Under the pieces are notes generated by a model. The model saw nothing but the letters and a program-made list of their open reading frames with translations. It was not told the DNA's origin and did not search any database. DNA of 64,000 nucleotides from the NCBI RefSeq assembly GCF_034702125.1, contig NC_085872.1, positions 27,595,634 to 27,659,633 of the forward strand, in the 5' to 3' direction. Origin of the DNA: Engraulis encrasicolus. Taxonomy: Eukaryota; Chordata; Actinopteri; Clupeiformes; Engraulidae. Positions 42,793 through 58,095 of this stretch are shown here, piece after piece. Both the position numbers and the translations under genes were made by a program. The stretch's first letter is position 1. Each line of letters begins with the position of its first letter.

Positions 42793-42940
42793 CAGGGCCG
42801 CCGACAGCTTTGGCTGGGCCCAATCAAAGTAGTCTGAATGGTCCCCCACCCAATACGTTCAATGTAATTGAATTATGGGCCCCTCATCTCTTTAGGCCTG
42901 GGACAACTGACCCCTTTTTCCCCCCTTGTCAGCTTCCCTG
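42793..42940. mobile_element. 148-bp hAT-type MITE, copy 1
   Basis: Ends CAGGGCCGCCGACAG and CTGTCAGCTTCCCTG-type (here TTGTCAGCTTCCCTG). Exact 8-bp duplication ACTGTGCT at 42785-42792 and 42941-42948. Confidence 0.9.
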
Positions 42941-44407
42941 ACTGTGCTAGTGATGTGATGGGAAGGAGGTTAGTAATGTGATTGGGGGTTAGTGATGCCA
43001 TGGCTACGGTACACTGACAGTACGAGTCGGAGACTGGAGGGAGGCAGAAGGCTACTTTGATACAGGATTTGGAGGAGATTCTGTTGTGCCTAATGCATGA
43101 TTAATGCCCCACCTTATGCCTCCCCAGCCCTGCAGTCATAAGACGTGTGTATCTATTCTAGGACGTCAGATGATGAGGGGGAGAAGCGCAAGAAAAAGAA
43201 AAAAAAAACAGTGATGGTTGCAGGAATGGAATGTGTCATCACTTACAGTGACCCCCCACTCCTGTTAGAATAACCCACTGCCCTCACGTGTTTGTGCTGT
43301 CTTATTTTCTGATCTTTTAATCTGAGCATTCCTTCAGAAACCACACTTTTCTTACCAAAGTAATAGAATTGAGTATTTGTAGGGAAATGCGTGAAGCCTC
43401 CTAAAAATAGGAAGAAAGCAATCTGCTGTGTCTGTTTCTACCTCCGGAGGGGAGTTACAAAGGCTGTTACATGTGATTGCTAACTTGGGGATCTAAAAAT
43501 ACACTCTTCCCTGCTATTGTCTTGCATGTCTGGGTAAGCTGTGAGGTGTCACGGCTGGGCAAGAAAGGCATCATAATAAATAACTGTCATGATGTAAGCA
43601 AAACTGTCCAGTGTTAATCACCAGCGAGCAATGGACCAATGAAAAGATAATCTGTGTAGAAATGCAGAACATTTCATTGTGGCGTGTACTTAAAGACAAC
43701 CAATTAAGCACTAATTACAGTGTGCTAATAACCTAATCAATGTGTCGCCAACCTAATGAGGGCCACAATAACACGGTTGGTACCCTTGTCTCTTCTCGTC
43801 CCTTTGTTCAAAAACCAAACAGCTTCCACAATAATTGCCTTTCTGAGGTGGTCTGTTTTTTTCCCCGTCATATGCCCCATCTTGCAAATTGACTTATCGG
43901 TATGGTTATCTACATGTAATTCGCGGACTTATTGGGATGATGATAGTGTCAGTCGGAGCTCATGAGCCCTCTGTAATCCTCTTTTCCTCATATCAGTGTT
44001 ATCGAGCAGCCAGCCGGCCCGGCCCCACCCTGTTGCTTCATAGTCTTCATCCCGTCTCTAAAAGCCCAGCGGCTCGAATTTCATTCCCAGCCAATGGCGC
44101 TTACTGTAACGGTGTACTGTAGGGCCATGCTGTTGTTTTCCTAGACAACTCTCCTTTACTCTCCAGCCTTCCGTCTAAGTCAGAGTAGCAATGTATGGAG
44201 GAATCATGTGTGGATGAATCCATTTCCATTTGGATTGTAGTGAGACAGTATAAGTGTAATAACAGTATAAGATTTTTTTGTAGGCCAGTCACTGCTGTTC
44301 ATTTTCTTTTTCTATTTCTTCGTCTTTCTCTGTCTTAGATATTTCATCTGGTCTTTTCTTACGTCGTCCTATGCTTGCATCCGTCCTCGTCAAGGTCCCA
44401 TAAGTGC

Positions 44408-44773
<366 letters not shown>

Positions 44774-45096
44774 ACTTTCTCTATCTGTTCTTTTCTCCCG
44801 CCCTCTGGGAGGAGCATGATGTGATTCCTTCAGGAAGATGCTAATGGCAGGGTGGCCTTTATTGCATTACATTGCTGCCGACTCCCGCTCATCACTGCGT
44901 AGTGGGCAGTGGATGCCAGGGCCAGACTTGCCCTGTGGACCTTGTTACTGTGGCAACAAAACGGTGTAAAAAACAACCTTGCCAGCTGTTTGAGCAGCCC
45001 TCCGGTTGTGATAAGACCCAGGGATAAACTGATGCAACATACTGCATGGGATCATCTGGGTGGCACAGAATCGGAAATGTGTTATTGTTTTGGAAG

Positions 45097-45220
<124 letters not shown>

Positions 45221-45835
45221 GGTGCAAACACAGCACGCGCTTAGTTGTCCCACTGCACTTCTGTTTATTTTTACCGTACAGTGCACAAACGGGTAGCCCA
45301 CTTAACCATAGTGCGCAAACAGATATTTCGATTATACAAGGATGTTATTAAACAGAACCAATAATGTGGAAAAAAACTTAAATGGTTGTATGTTTCAGAC
45401 CAAACGGGTAGCTGCCCTTTTGTAGCCAATTCAACTTCCACACTGATGGTCTGGAAGTCACATGACTGAAAATCTAATTACGGATTGGATATTTTATGAG
45501 CCACTGTCAGCATGGTGCATGGCATGGAGCTGTATTGTGTTAGAAGAGTGATTCACATTGCCTTTCTCAGTCAGGTTGCAGACAGTTAAATTATACATAT
45601 ACATGTATGCAGAGGTACACAGATACAGAAGAATGTATTTTCACATGTTACTAAAATGGGATTTACAGTGTATCAGGCTGACAATGGTGGCTGGCACATG
45701 TTTGTATGTATTGTCAATTATATATTTTTAGAAAAATATGCCGTTCATCGCACCCAATTTAGCAGATGTATCCTGTTAGCATCATTCATGGAGTACCAAC
45801 ACAATACGTATGTTGAATATTCTACTGGTCATTAG

Positions 45836-45991
45836 CAGGGCCGCTGACAGCTTTTGCCGGGCCCGGGACAAAGTCATTTGAAAGGGCCCCCGATCCAATG
45901 CATACAATGTAATGAGGACCCAATTATGGGCCCCCTTTCTCCCTGGGCCCAGGACAACGGACCCCTTTGTCCCCCCCTGTCAGCTTCCCTG
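45836..45991. mobile_element. 156-bp hAT-type MITE, copy 2
   Basis: Same family as 42793-42940. Exact 8-bp duplication GTCATTAG at 45828-45835 and 45992-45999. Confidence 0.9.
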
Positions 45992-46686
45992 GTCATTAGA
46001 TCAAGTTGCGATTAGATATACAGCTCTTGAAAAGTCTTGACAGCTGCCAGTTCTTAGAAAGTCCTACTTATATTCCTGTGATTTCTATCTCTTCAGATGG
46101 ACAACTACAGTATGATATTATTGCTATTACCATGATGAAGAGAAAGCTGAGTCACCTTGGGAAGAAACATAAAGGAGATGCTTTCCAAAATTGCTTTTTA
46201 AAATTAAATCTCAGTTTAATACCAATTGACTTTTCAATAAACAAGCCTAACATCATTACACATAAACAAGCGTAAGATTGTACGTATACATAATTTAAAA
46301 AACATCTTTTCGGTAACATGCCACGCATTGCCTGCACAACTGCTGCACCCCTCTAGCCTACTGAGTTTCCTGAATGGAAAGGCGTAACTAGTAACGGTCT
46401 GCTGGATCAGGTTGACTGAGTAACTGATAACTGGTCATTTAGTCAGTAGAGTAGGATTGGCTGACGCGCTTTTTAGGTACGCCATAAGGGAAGTGCTTTT
46501 TACGCTGTTAATTATTCATTCAGGTCTGGAGAGAGATTTCCAGTAAGAGAGGGGCCTGTGCTGAAGGTTGGGACGGTGAAAATCAATAGCTTTTTAGGCA
46601 CTGGTGCATTTAGACAAACAAACAATGGGAGACAATGGGATCAACATATGCCGGCATCTCATATGGTACAGACACTTAGAGAGAAT

Positions 46687-47053
<367 letters not shown>

Positions 47054-47810
47054 CGGTAGACACACATCCACAGGGGCGCCACCTGCCCAATTTAGCAATG
47101 TGTTTACAGAGGGGATGTTGTGATGAGAGAGTGCTGTCTGTTAAACACAGATCAAAGACTGAATGCTTCAATTGATTTTTTTTTCTTTATCCACTCCTAC
47201 GTCCTCCTACTCTATTTTCGAGATAGCTGCTCTTTCTGCTCCGCTGCACTGTCCTTTCCGACCCCTCCTCCCGCCATAGCCACAAGGGTGATGGGTGGCT
47301 GCTGCATCATTTTGACATTATCACTCAGGATTGTGGCTGGCACCGTTCGCCGTTTTAGGTCATGCATTTCATTATTCATCGTCTCACCACCAAGCTCTAG
47401 AAGTTAACGGTGCTCGTGCATTAGCTACTGTGGCAGGCCACTTTGAGAGTCTTGCCAACCCTATTTCGCAGCACTTTCACCAGCTCCACATCTGCAGCAC
47501 CAGAACCACATCCATGACTCACTATACAGCAGCCAAGTCAAGTGACAGAGGAAATGTTCTTGATACGCACTGGATAGAGGCTGAAGGGGCATAACCAGAG
47601 GAGGGGGCGTCGGTTACCGCTGGGGTTAGCTGGTGTCCAACTCCGTACGGTGGCCAGTCCCCGTTGCATGTTTCATTTATGGCCATGTTCTCTCTCATGG
47701 GAGAGTGTTATCCATCACTTGGAGAGGGTGAGCATCGAAGGCCATTACTGTGCCGAAGTCCTGTGATTTAACCTAGAGTAGAAATGTGTGTGTGTGTGTG
47801 GTATGGATAT

Positions 47811-47914
<104 letters not shown>

Positions 47915-49339
47915 AAGCACACTTCAAAGGGGAAAGGGGGTGGTACGGTAAATCACTCTGGCGCCCGCTTGCCCTGATATCATTTCAATTACACAGCCTG
48001 CTGCTGGAGAAGAGCAGAGTGGGCACGTCACGTGCCTCAGCTCAGTCACGTTTATGCATTTACTGTAGATAGGCCTTCCTATGGAAAATGACTTGTGTAT
48101 AATACAGAGTGGAGATCTATTGGCTTGATATGCTGCTGCTAGGATAATAAGTGATGACGCAGTGCTTTGAGGGTTTTTTTCCCCCTTAGTAGAGGGCTCT
48201 TAGTTTGTCAGTGTCATATTCGACCAAGAACAACTTGCAAGCTCCACTATAGCACACGCAACAATTGGCATAGCCTATATTTTATGAACCACAGTCTTGA
48301 GTTCTTACAAGCTTGTGTCATGGTTGTGGCTATACATAGGAATGTGATGCAAATTAGGTCCATAAATAAAATATGCAGTTCAAACGACACTAATTCCTTG
48401 TGTGATTCATGAGAGTCACTATAAATACCCCCTGAACCTTAAAAAGAACACTTTGAAAAATAGGCAGATTGATTTCTATGACCAGATGAGAAAGTGAATT
48501 TCATTGGTTATGGTAAATGTACTGTACTTGATTGTGTATGCTAAATTAACTTGAATCGAAGAACATTCAAAATGAAAGTAGACTGTGTATAAAACACCCC
48601 TGTTACTGTATGTGTCAAGTCAAGTCAAGTGCTTTTATTTGTCACATACATTTTACATGTAGTGAAATGATCGAAGGGTCATCAGCACTACAAATAAATA
48701 AATGAAAATAATAACACTACATATGCCAAATGAGCATATGCACTAAAGAAGTAAAGATGACCCTAAATCATGACATTTGATGAGCATACTAACAACAGAA
48801 TAAATAAAATGTACACAATTTAAAGGAAGATGAGTTCTCTAACATGTTAAAAAGTCGTAAAAGTAGTAAAAATGTTATTTAAAATGTATGGAGTTTAGCA
48901 GTCTAGCTACCTGAGAATAGAAAAACTCCTCAGTCTTTCCATTCATATATGGAGGTTGCACAGTCTTCTGCCTGAGTTAAGCACAGTGAAGAGGTTTGAG
49001 TTTGGATGTTAGGCATCTTTGCATGATTTTCCTGGCCCTGGTTCCCACCCTCTTGCTGTATATGTCCATAAGTCCTGGTAGGGGGGCTCTTGTGGTCTGC
49101 TGAGCTCACCACTCTCTGCAGGACTCTGCATTCTGGTCAGTTTCCAAACAAGGCCGTAATTCAGCCAGTTTTACACTCTCCACCACTGAGGAGTACAATG
49201 TGGTCAAGATGGAAGGGGTGGTGACCTGAAGTTTCCTCTGTTGGTGGAGAAGGTACAGCCGCTGCCTGCATTTTGATGTTGGGCGTTGTGTCTGCAGTGA
49301 CCGGGAGAGGTCCTTTGTAAGGCTGGTGTACCTTCAGGT

Positions 49340-49565
49340 CAGAGAGAGTAGAGAGAGAGAGGTTCCATTGGCCCATTGTTTCCGGGTTCTATTATTGGGG
49401 GGGGGAAATCCCCCTTTAGGCAGACCTAGGCAGACCTGAGGACTGTTCTATTCAATGCTAGGAGCATTATGACACGCCCCTTTAGGCAGACCGGAACCTG
49501 GTCATGTTAGGTGCCCATAGAAATCTATTATGTTGGCATATCTCTATATACTTAAAGAATCTCTG
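49340..49565. mobile_element. 226-bp element with 7-bp target duplication, copy 2
   Basis: Nearly identical to 5262-5486. The duplication TTCAGGT is exact at 49333-49339 and 49566-49572, inside LINE sequence. Confidence 0.8.
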
Positions 49566-49607
49566 TTCAGGTATGTGAAGCTGGGGACCCTCTCTACAGG
49601 CTCCCCA

Positions 49608-49905
49608 CTAGGGGTGTAAATAATAACCGATATGTAGCGATGCATCAATCCTACACCTGACAATTCAATCGAATCGCATCGTATCATGGGGCATTCTTAA
49701 ATATAGAAAATAATCGAATCGCTGGTCCCTGCCCAATGCCCTAGCTATTAATTGTGCAACATGATAGAAGGGGGAAAGCTATTGAAAAAACCCCAAAACA
49801 AATCGTATTGTGTCGTGGAGCATTCTTAAGTATCGAAAATAATCAAATCGCTGTAGTAAGAAATCTATATCGAATCATATCGTTATGGAAGCTGTTATTT
49901 ATCTA
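49608..49905. mobile_element. Short DNA-transposon-like repeat in the decayed LINE
   Basis: Left end CTAGGGGTGTAAATAATAAC; the right end inverts to TAGATAAATAACAGC. CTCCCCA flanks both sides (49601-49607 and 49906-49912). The interior has repeated ATCGAATCGxATCGTAT text. Confidence 0.55.
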
Positions 49906-51177
49906 CTCCCCAATGATGTTAAGTGGTGTGTATGTCCTGCTTTGCACCTTCCTGAAGTCCACCACCATTTCCTTTGTCTTGCTGACATTCAGGGCCAAGT
50001 TGTTGGACTGGCACCATGATGCTAATAGATCAGCCACCTCATTTAGGCCTGCTCATTGTTCTCTGAGATGAGACCCAGCATCACAGTGCCGTCAGCGATT
50101 TTGAAGATGGATTTTGAACTGCTGGTGGTTGTACAGTAATGTTCATAGATGTTGTACAGCAAGGGGCTCAAAGCACAACCCTGGGGCGAGGCAATGTTGA
50201 GGGTCAACTTCCCTGAAGTAATACCCCTGACTACTCTGACGACTTGGGGGCAAATCTGTGAGAAAGCACTTCATTACAGCTGATATAAGGACCACTGGGG
50301 GGTAGTCATTCAGGCCTGCTGGCTTGCTTTCCTAGGGCAGGGGAACAATGATTGAGTGTTTAAAGCCAGATATAACCACTTTAGTTTGTAATGAGTGCCG
50401 AGGTTTTTGACAAAAAGGCAATAAAGACAATTAATATATTAGTCCGTATTGCAGCAAGCTTGGTTGTAGCACATTTGTGATGGCACCAATCCAGTGGGGA
50501 AGGGCAAATCACTAAAAAGACTTGAGTAGAATGCAGCCCTCAACCCTCAGAATTTAGAACATGGAGGTGTCCATAGGTTACTAAAACTATGCAGCTATCC
50601 AAGTCCATGAATCCAGTCTATTTGTGATTCCACCACGTACCTCACACTGGCTCTATTCTTTTCTCTGTTTACACAGATAGCAGCAGAGGACGTATTTTAG
50701 AGTACACAGACAGAATACAGACAATATAACTGAAGCCTTGCACATGCTCTAAAGCCAAGTTCAGTGTTGCAAGACAAATTAGTCAGCTGCTGAACTGGAC
50801 CAAAGCAGTATGGTGCTGCAGTTTTGCAGAGTTGTGATTTGGAACAGAAAATGCCTCCCTGTGAAAACATCTGTTATTGAATAACGCAGTCTGGTGCAGA
50901 GCACAGGGTTTGTGATGTGACCATCTGAGTGGCTGTTCCGCACAATCCTACTTCAAATCTTCTCTCTTTCATCCACAGTCTTTATGCTATTTATGCTATT
51001 ATTTTTTAAGGCTGTAGTACATATCTAACTGAGTGTTTGGACATACAGAGATATTAGATACTGTAGATCAAGAACAAAGAGAATGTTGTCCTCATGAACA
51101 AAATGTCCATGATATAGTTCAGTTCCATATGTCAGGACAAAATGAATTTACTACCGTATTTTGTGCCACTGCAGTTG

Positions 51178-51236
51178 GTGTGTGTGTGTCTGTGTGTGTG
51201 TGTGTGTGTGTGTGCGTGTGCGTGTGTGTGTGCGTG
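51178..51236. repeat. (GT)n microsatellite
   Basis: Interrupted GT/GC repeat. Confidence 0.9.
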
Positions 51237-51588
51237 TCAGAGAGAGAGGGGGGTGAGGGGTAAACAAGGTTTCATAAAAGATGCATAACCTTCTTCAGTC
51301 TTAATGATTTACTGAGGCTGTCCACCACAGCAAGAGACCTTGAACTCCTCTCTGCAGTGGTTATGTCCATAGGGCTTGGCTTAAACCGTAAATCCTTTAA
51401 CTAAACTCTCAGTATTGGTTGGGTTTATGATGCAGTATTTTTAGTTTATAGTCTTGTGTTTTATGATGTATAGAAGCAATGGAGTTGCATCAGAGAATCA
51501 CCTTTGTAGCTCTGACTGAGTCTCAAGTTCATCATGAGAAACATATATGTCACCTGCGGTGTCTTTGTTGACTTTGTTTACAAACTGG

Positions 51589-51753
<165 letters not shown>

Positions 51754-52516
51754 TGAATGTGAGTGTGTATGTTGACATATCTTGTGTGAGAGTGTAGGGT
51801 TTTGTGTGTACGTTTGGTGATTCATCTCTCGGGGTAAGGTTACACATCCTGACACCTGCCACTGTAAGTGTACAGTATATCACTACTTAACCAGCCTTGT
51901 GCTGCACACGTAGCACGGTGAGTTTGGCAACATCTGCACTACCTCCATCCATTGAGAGGGCCATAAAGTGGAAGGCAGCTCTCTGAGTAAAACACAAGTG
52001 CCCCTGGGTAATGGAGTCCATTAACTGAAACAGATGATGATGATGAGAGGGATGGGACGTCCGCAAAGGGCGTGCCTGTCTCCGGGATTGAAACCAGAGA
52101 CTCCCTTCCCCACTTGCCTTTAGCTCTTACAGCAGTACTGACGGTGTGGCTGGAGAATTGATTGCATAGAGCTATCGACCCCCCATATCTGCACGGTGAT
52201 CCCATGAAAACAGCTCTGCGTTCAAGCCTCAGAGGAACATGGTGCTGAGGGGATCAGGTGACAGGCAGGCCAGATCGATTCTCATATAGATTTTTATTTA
52301 ATCTTTTGTTTGTTGGATATGTTGGATAAGTCTGGGCTGGTTTTCTGCAGTGAACGGTAGATTAGTATTTGTTAAAATAATACATGTAACAATACATGTA
52401 TCAGTTGCATAGTAATATCTCAACTATGTTTTGGAATGGATACACACAAAGCAGAGTTGTGTATGGATTGACCATGTATGGTACTGTATGTGAATACTAC
52501 CCAAGCAGGCCTCTCC

Positions 52517-52645
<129 letters not shown>

Positions 52646-52793
52646 GTGGAAACATTATTGTGGGATGTTGACATAATGACATAATGTGCCATCTCTGATG
52701 CTCAACATCCCAGCTTTTTACTCCTGCTGGACCGTCCCATGTAAGAAATTTACGAGCGCTGCAACCCAGTAAAGACATGGGGTGGATTCCAAT

Positions 52794-53076
52794 ATGCAGA
52801 CTCCCGTCCTCTGTCTGTGCTTGTGGCCTCGCCTTTCGCTGACGCCCCGCCTCCGTGGAGAAAACAATTAAGTTTCCCCTCTGTCAGCCTAGCCACAGCA
52901 GCTTTTGGGGCACTATTCTTCATACAGCATCGCGTTTGGAAATGAGAACATGACATTAGAATTGAGCTTTTGCAAGATATTGAAATATAATTCTGCTATA
53001 GATGACGTCATCACGAGGCCACAAGGAGGCAAGTGAGCAAGGGAGGACAGGAGTCCGCATATTGGAATCACCACCT
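52794..53076. mobile_element. MITE-like inverted-end element
   Basis: Left GGATTCCAATATGCAGACTC and right GAGTCCGCATATTGGAATC are inverted, with similarity continuing about 35 bases inward (CCGTCCTC / GAGGACAGG). No clear target duplication. Non-coding. Confidence 0.65.
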
Positions 53077-53534
53077 AGTGTGCATATTGGGGTATTTGAT
53101 TCCTGTGTGATGTGCAAACGTAGATGCTGAATGCACCAGCAGAGGGAGCCATCCACATGGCCAAGGTCATTCGTACCACTCTCTGCCAATTACAGGATGT
53201 CATTGTCTCTCTCTCTCTCTCTGCTCTGCCCAGCCCACTGTGAGGTCATCGTCTGCACAGTCTTGCCACCCACCCATTACTGCCATGTAATCCTATTGCG
53301 GGCTCTGTCAGAGAGAGAGACGCATGTTTCCACATGAAATCTTTTTCGTCCGACATAAACATTGTGCATTTTGTCTGCGTCCCGAGTCTGTATGTGTGTG
53401 TCTGAGAATGGCAGATAGAGAGGGAAGGAATGACGACCAGACAGACAACCTGGTGCAGTTGCTTTATTGAAACATACAGTAGAGAGTTTGTCATTTGTAC
53501 AGCCCCAGTGCAGGAGGAGTGCTCAACATGCTTT

Positions 53535-53723
53535 TAGACCCAGTCGGCACCTCTGGCCCACCCATAAAACTGCATGTTTTCCCCTCTCTATATGCTCCAC
53601 CCGCTGGTCTTGTGGTGCCAGTCATTAGGCATATTGACTAGCCACTACATACAGCGGGTGGAGCAAACATAGGGGAAAACAAGTAGTTTCATGGGCTGGC
53701 CCCAGAGTTGCCGACTGGGTCTG
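53535..53723. mobile_element. Foldback element with ~75-base inverted arms
   Basis: AGACCCAGTCGGCACCTCTG to CTCCACCCGCTG at the left matches the inverse of CAGCGGGTGGAGCAAACATA to GCCGACTGGGTCT at the right. The spacer is about 50 bases. Confidence 0.8.
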
Positions 53724-54157
53724 TAGCAGCGTTGTAGCTGTCCGTGGTGCTGAAGCTGGTAACAGCAGAGAGACGCCACATAGGACCACGGTACTCTATG
53801 ATGTCATCTTGAATCTGAATCATAAAGACACTTACATATACAGTATGTATTCTACTGTACCAACTACACTCTACTACTCACTGTGTACTGAGTCACAGTC
53901 CACCGTCAGCTTCAGTGTCTTTGTTTGACGACACTGCGTACTCTCCTCCTCGGGGTGGGTTGTCTGGCATTATAGGCACAGTCTGGACGAGTACACAATC
54001 CCCTTTTAAATTTAGAAAGGGTAAATATTGTACTCGGTCTCGGCTTTCCTCTTGGTCATACGCGGTCCCCGTGATTCAAAGTCGTTTAATACCACACAAC
54101 ACAACTGCTCACCCAGAGAGCTGGCTCTACATCTGGACTGAGGTCACATCATCCCTG

Positions 54158-54500
<343 letters not shown>

Positions 54501-55056
54501 AAATGATTCAGTGATTTCTCTCTCTTACTTTACCCCGACTCTGTCTTACTTGGAAAGTAAAGCAGGGCAGCGGGGAGCATTATGTGACTCGATTCATGCT
54601 TGTAAAAGAAGAGGCAGGCAACGACTACAGGACAAGGGAACACCTTCACAGGAGACAGATGGGGAGGACAGAGACCCTGGCAGGACATAGCGGTATAAGG
54701 TGATTATAAGGTGGAGCTGCTACCGCCACAGCACAGCTACTGTATCTGTGAGCTTGGATGGCTTTATCGCAGTGGAGGAGAGGTGATGTGCATCGGTTTT
54801 TTTTTTCACTCACTGACAGATACAGGGCAATGATCTGTCGGAATTAAATCCCGGCATCTGGTGACAGGACATTTCAAGGCATGTCTCTCAACTGAATTAT
54901 CAGTGAGGCTCGTCTATTCACATGCTGTTTTATTTTTAACTTTCAGTCCATTTTTCTTTTTGAAGTGGGGAGCTTAGAAGTTATTTTTTGCTCAGACACT
55001 CTTATTTGACATCCAGTGGGATGTGTGTGTGTGCTTATTTGAGTCAGCTTGTTTGA

Positions 55057-55168
<112 letters not shown>

Positions 55169-55222
55169 AAGTTTGGATACTTTTTGCGGCTGCGTGTGTG
55201 ACTGAGGAGGTGGTGGTGAGGC

Positions 55223-55348
55223 ATGGCGCATGCGGCGTCCCACCTGAAGAAAGCCAGGGAGCTGGAACAGCACCTTGAGCTCAGGGCTTTGGAGAAAGCC
55301 AGGGAGAAACGCATACGCCGCAGGGAGAGAGCTGAGCGCAGGCGTCAG
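55223..55348 (+). CDS. ank2: Alternative first coding exon of an ankyrin gene (probably ank2)
   Basis: The exon encodes 42 residues starting MAHAASHLKKARELEQHLEL and ending with a basic run (KREKR-like, RIRRRERAERRRQ), phase 0, then donor gtacac. An in-frame TGA sits six bases before the ATG, so this is a true start. Mammalian ankyrin-G has a first exon that begins MAHAASQLKK, is also highly basic, and splices directly to the first ankyrin-repeat exon; the likeness is clear. ANK2 and PDE5A are neighbours on human chromosome 4, so ank2 is favoured over ank3. Ankyrins link membrane proteins to spectrin, and the basic leader precedes the repeat domain. The repeat exons must lie beyond the right edge. 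(CA)n tracts flank the exon on both sides, one starting at the donor itself. Confidence 0.75.

Positions 55349-55349
<1 letters not shown>

Positions 55350-55418
<69 letters not shown>
55350..55418. repeat. (CA)n microsatellite starting at the splice donor
   Basis: The intron reads GTACACACA... from its second base: the donor runs straight into about 34 CA units. Confidence 0.95.
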
Positions 55419-55421
<3 letters not shown>

Positions 55422-57886
55422 GGTCAAAGACGTCCAACATGTCCTTCAGTGCAACGGATACTTTTTCTTACTGTAAATGCAAAAAAGAGAGATTTTTTTA
55501 AATTATATTTTTGGCTTGGATGTCATGCATTCACTGTTGTTGCATGTTTTTCACAGTTACAGTAAGCAAAAGCATCTGTTAGCACTGAAGGACAGTGTCA
55601 TGTTGGATGTCTTTGCACACACACCAGTCTGACTGGTGTCATTCCTGCATTCTTGTGTGTTCAGGAAATATGTTTTTTGTGGAAAAAAGGTTTGCACATT
55701 CCTTTGGATTTTCTTCTTCTTTAAGTTTTTTTTTCTTTTTATTCATTCATTGGCAAGCATGATGACGTTTCGTCATTCAGGTACCTGCAAACTAAACTTG
55801 TCCCTAAACTATATAGTTGAAGATTGTTGAAGGGATGTTGAAATGGATATTAGAATAGAATGTTGAGATGTAGTGTGTGAAACTGGGAGCTCTGTTTTAA
55901 AAATCATATGTACGCCATGTGTAAATCAAGATCTCTCTATACACTACATCACATTGTATAACAGGACCTGTGCATCATTTTTTTCGTCTGAAGGGGAGGG
56001 GTTCTTGTCTTGTTAGTAAATCTATGTACGGCTGCACTGGATTGCACCACAAGTAAAGTATGATTAATTAGAATGATGTATACTGTAGAAAAGCCAAGTT
56101 CCCTAAAACTGTGATTGTTTTTTTATTACCAGTTCTGAGTTTCATAGGTGAAATAGAATTGATAAACAGTTACACTGGTAATATACCGCTAAGCATGCTC
56201 TTGTAACATTCTCCTCATTTAACATTTAAAATAAGACTCTCACATAGGACTCCCATATGTAAAGAATTGAAAGAGTAGAAGTTCAGAGTTCTAGAGTTCT
56301 CAAACTACTGAATAGTTTTGGCATTACTTTGTTAGAGGAAGGGCATGTTATGAAGACATGGAATGAAGAGTTATAATTGACTTGACAGTTGAAGATACAA
56401 ACTTAATTATTTTTTCAACTTTCAAATTATGTTAAAGAAGTTTTCAACCCTATTATAGACTTCCAAAGCAGCATGACTTTCTACTTTCTAGTGGGCCATG
56501 ACCATAATTCTGCTCTCAGATGAGTAAAGGGGATATTTCATTCTTGTTTGAAAATATAGACCTCATTACAAAATAATGGTCACTTTATGAATACTTGCTG
56601 GGCTCGATAACTCTGACACAATGAGCATAATAATTGTTAGACCACTCCACATGTGTAGCATACATACATAGCATAGATACCTTGAAGTCCAGTCATTCTG
56701 TTATGCTATAGATTTATATGACTGCGTTTGTAAACAGCATGTATTCATGCATGAAGACCAGTATGAAATGAAATAATCAAACTGTGTATGTGTCTAATGT
56801 AACAGCAATGCTGTTACATTAGAGCCTTAAGCTCATAAGAGGTTTTTCATGTCCCGTTTCATTCAATAAGGCCGTGATGCAACCAGACTTAGAATTCCAA
56901 AATGTTGTATTTGATTGAAAAGATCGCACAGCAGACAGTTTGTACAGTATGTAAGGCTATCAGTAATGTGATGGCTCTTTGACGTAACTGGATTCAGTTT
57001 GGACCCTGACCTCACTATATTGGATAACAATGGAAGCAGTGAGGTCTACATTGCATTGCATACAGTGGGGTATTGCTATATTCCATGGTATTGCTATTAT
57101 AAATTGCACACAGAAAAAAACATTCATTTGTTTGCAATGAGTCAAGTGAAAGTTATCTTGTGTCAGGAATACAGTGGAATTCTTATCTGGCCTCTGACAT
57201 GATGTCAGAGCACTATGCATGACACAAACTCTACAAAACGTGCATAATTTGTGCCACAATATTGTCAAGCAATACCAGACTGAAACTGACATCTGTCATC
57301 TTTGTTTACTAAAGCATGCTAAATGCTAAAATCTGCAAATCCAGTCTACTAACAGTGAAACACAGCAGCCATAATACAGCCATAAAACTGACAAAAAACG
57401 TGGTTAAACCTCCTTCATATGGAAGTGATGTTGAGAACTTCATGAAGATTTTTATAGCCATTAAAGCTCTCTAACTTGAGGAGAAAGGGCATGACATAAT
57501 GTCTTAAAAAATGTTGGCGACGGGCATGACATGCCACCCGTAAGAAATATGTAGAATACAAAACAAGTATATAAATATATTTGTCTTTTTCATGTAGGTA
57601 CAGTGACAATGACATGGCTGAATATGGTAGTGAGTAAGTAAGGTAGTCCTGTCAGTGTTTGATTTGAGTATTGAAGATGAACGTCATTGATGACTCTCTA
57701 CGCTGTTTGGCAGCAATATAGTGTAATTTAGGGACTGTCTTTGAGTTGATACCACAGTGGCTCCCCATGGGGGTAATTCATAGTCCTTCATAAAAGAGCT
57801 CTGCCAACAATGATGGAGTTTGTTTACATTGTAGAGAGCCATACTTGTCTTACAATAGCGCCTTTATTTTGGCAATGTACATGCAT

Positions 57887-58095
57887 ACATAATACATACA
57901 CAAACATACATACATACATACATACATACATACATACATACATACATACAGTACATACATACATACATACATACATACATACATACATACATACATACAT
58001 ACATACATACATACATACATACCGATACATACATACATACCGATACATACATACATACATACATACCGGTACATACATGCATACATACATACAGT
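57887..58095. repeat. (CATA)n tetranucleotide array
   Basis: About 48 CATA units with GTACATA and CCGATACATA or CCGGTACATA interruptions, the latter at regular 16-24-base spacing near the right end. Confidence 0.95.

Larger units (their letters stand above)
48607..50330 (-). pseudogene. Decayed L2-type LINE with nested insertions
   Basis: The minus-strand 3' end has (ACTTG)3 at about 48616. Near 50170 the minus strand still reads SPQGCALSPLLYNIYEH, but the catalytic block has become IADG in place of FADD, and frames are broken. Insertions at 49340-49565 and 49608-49905 lie inside. It is an older relative of the element at 25837-29721. Confidence 0.75.
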
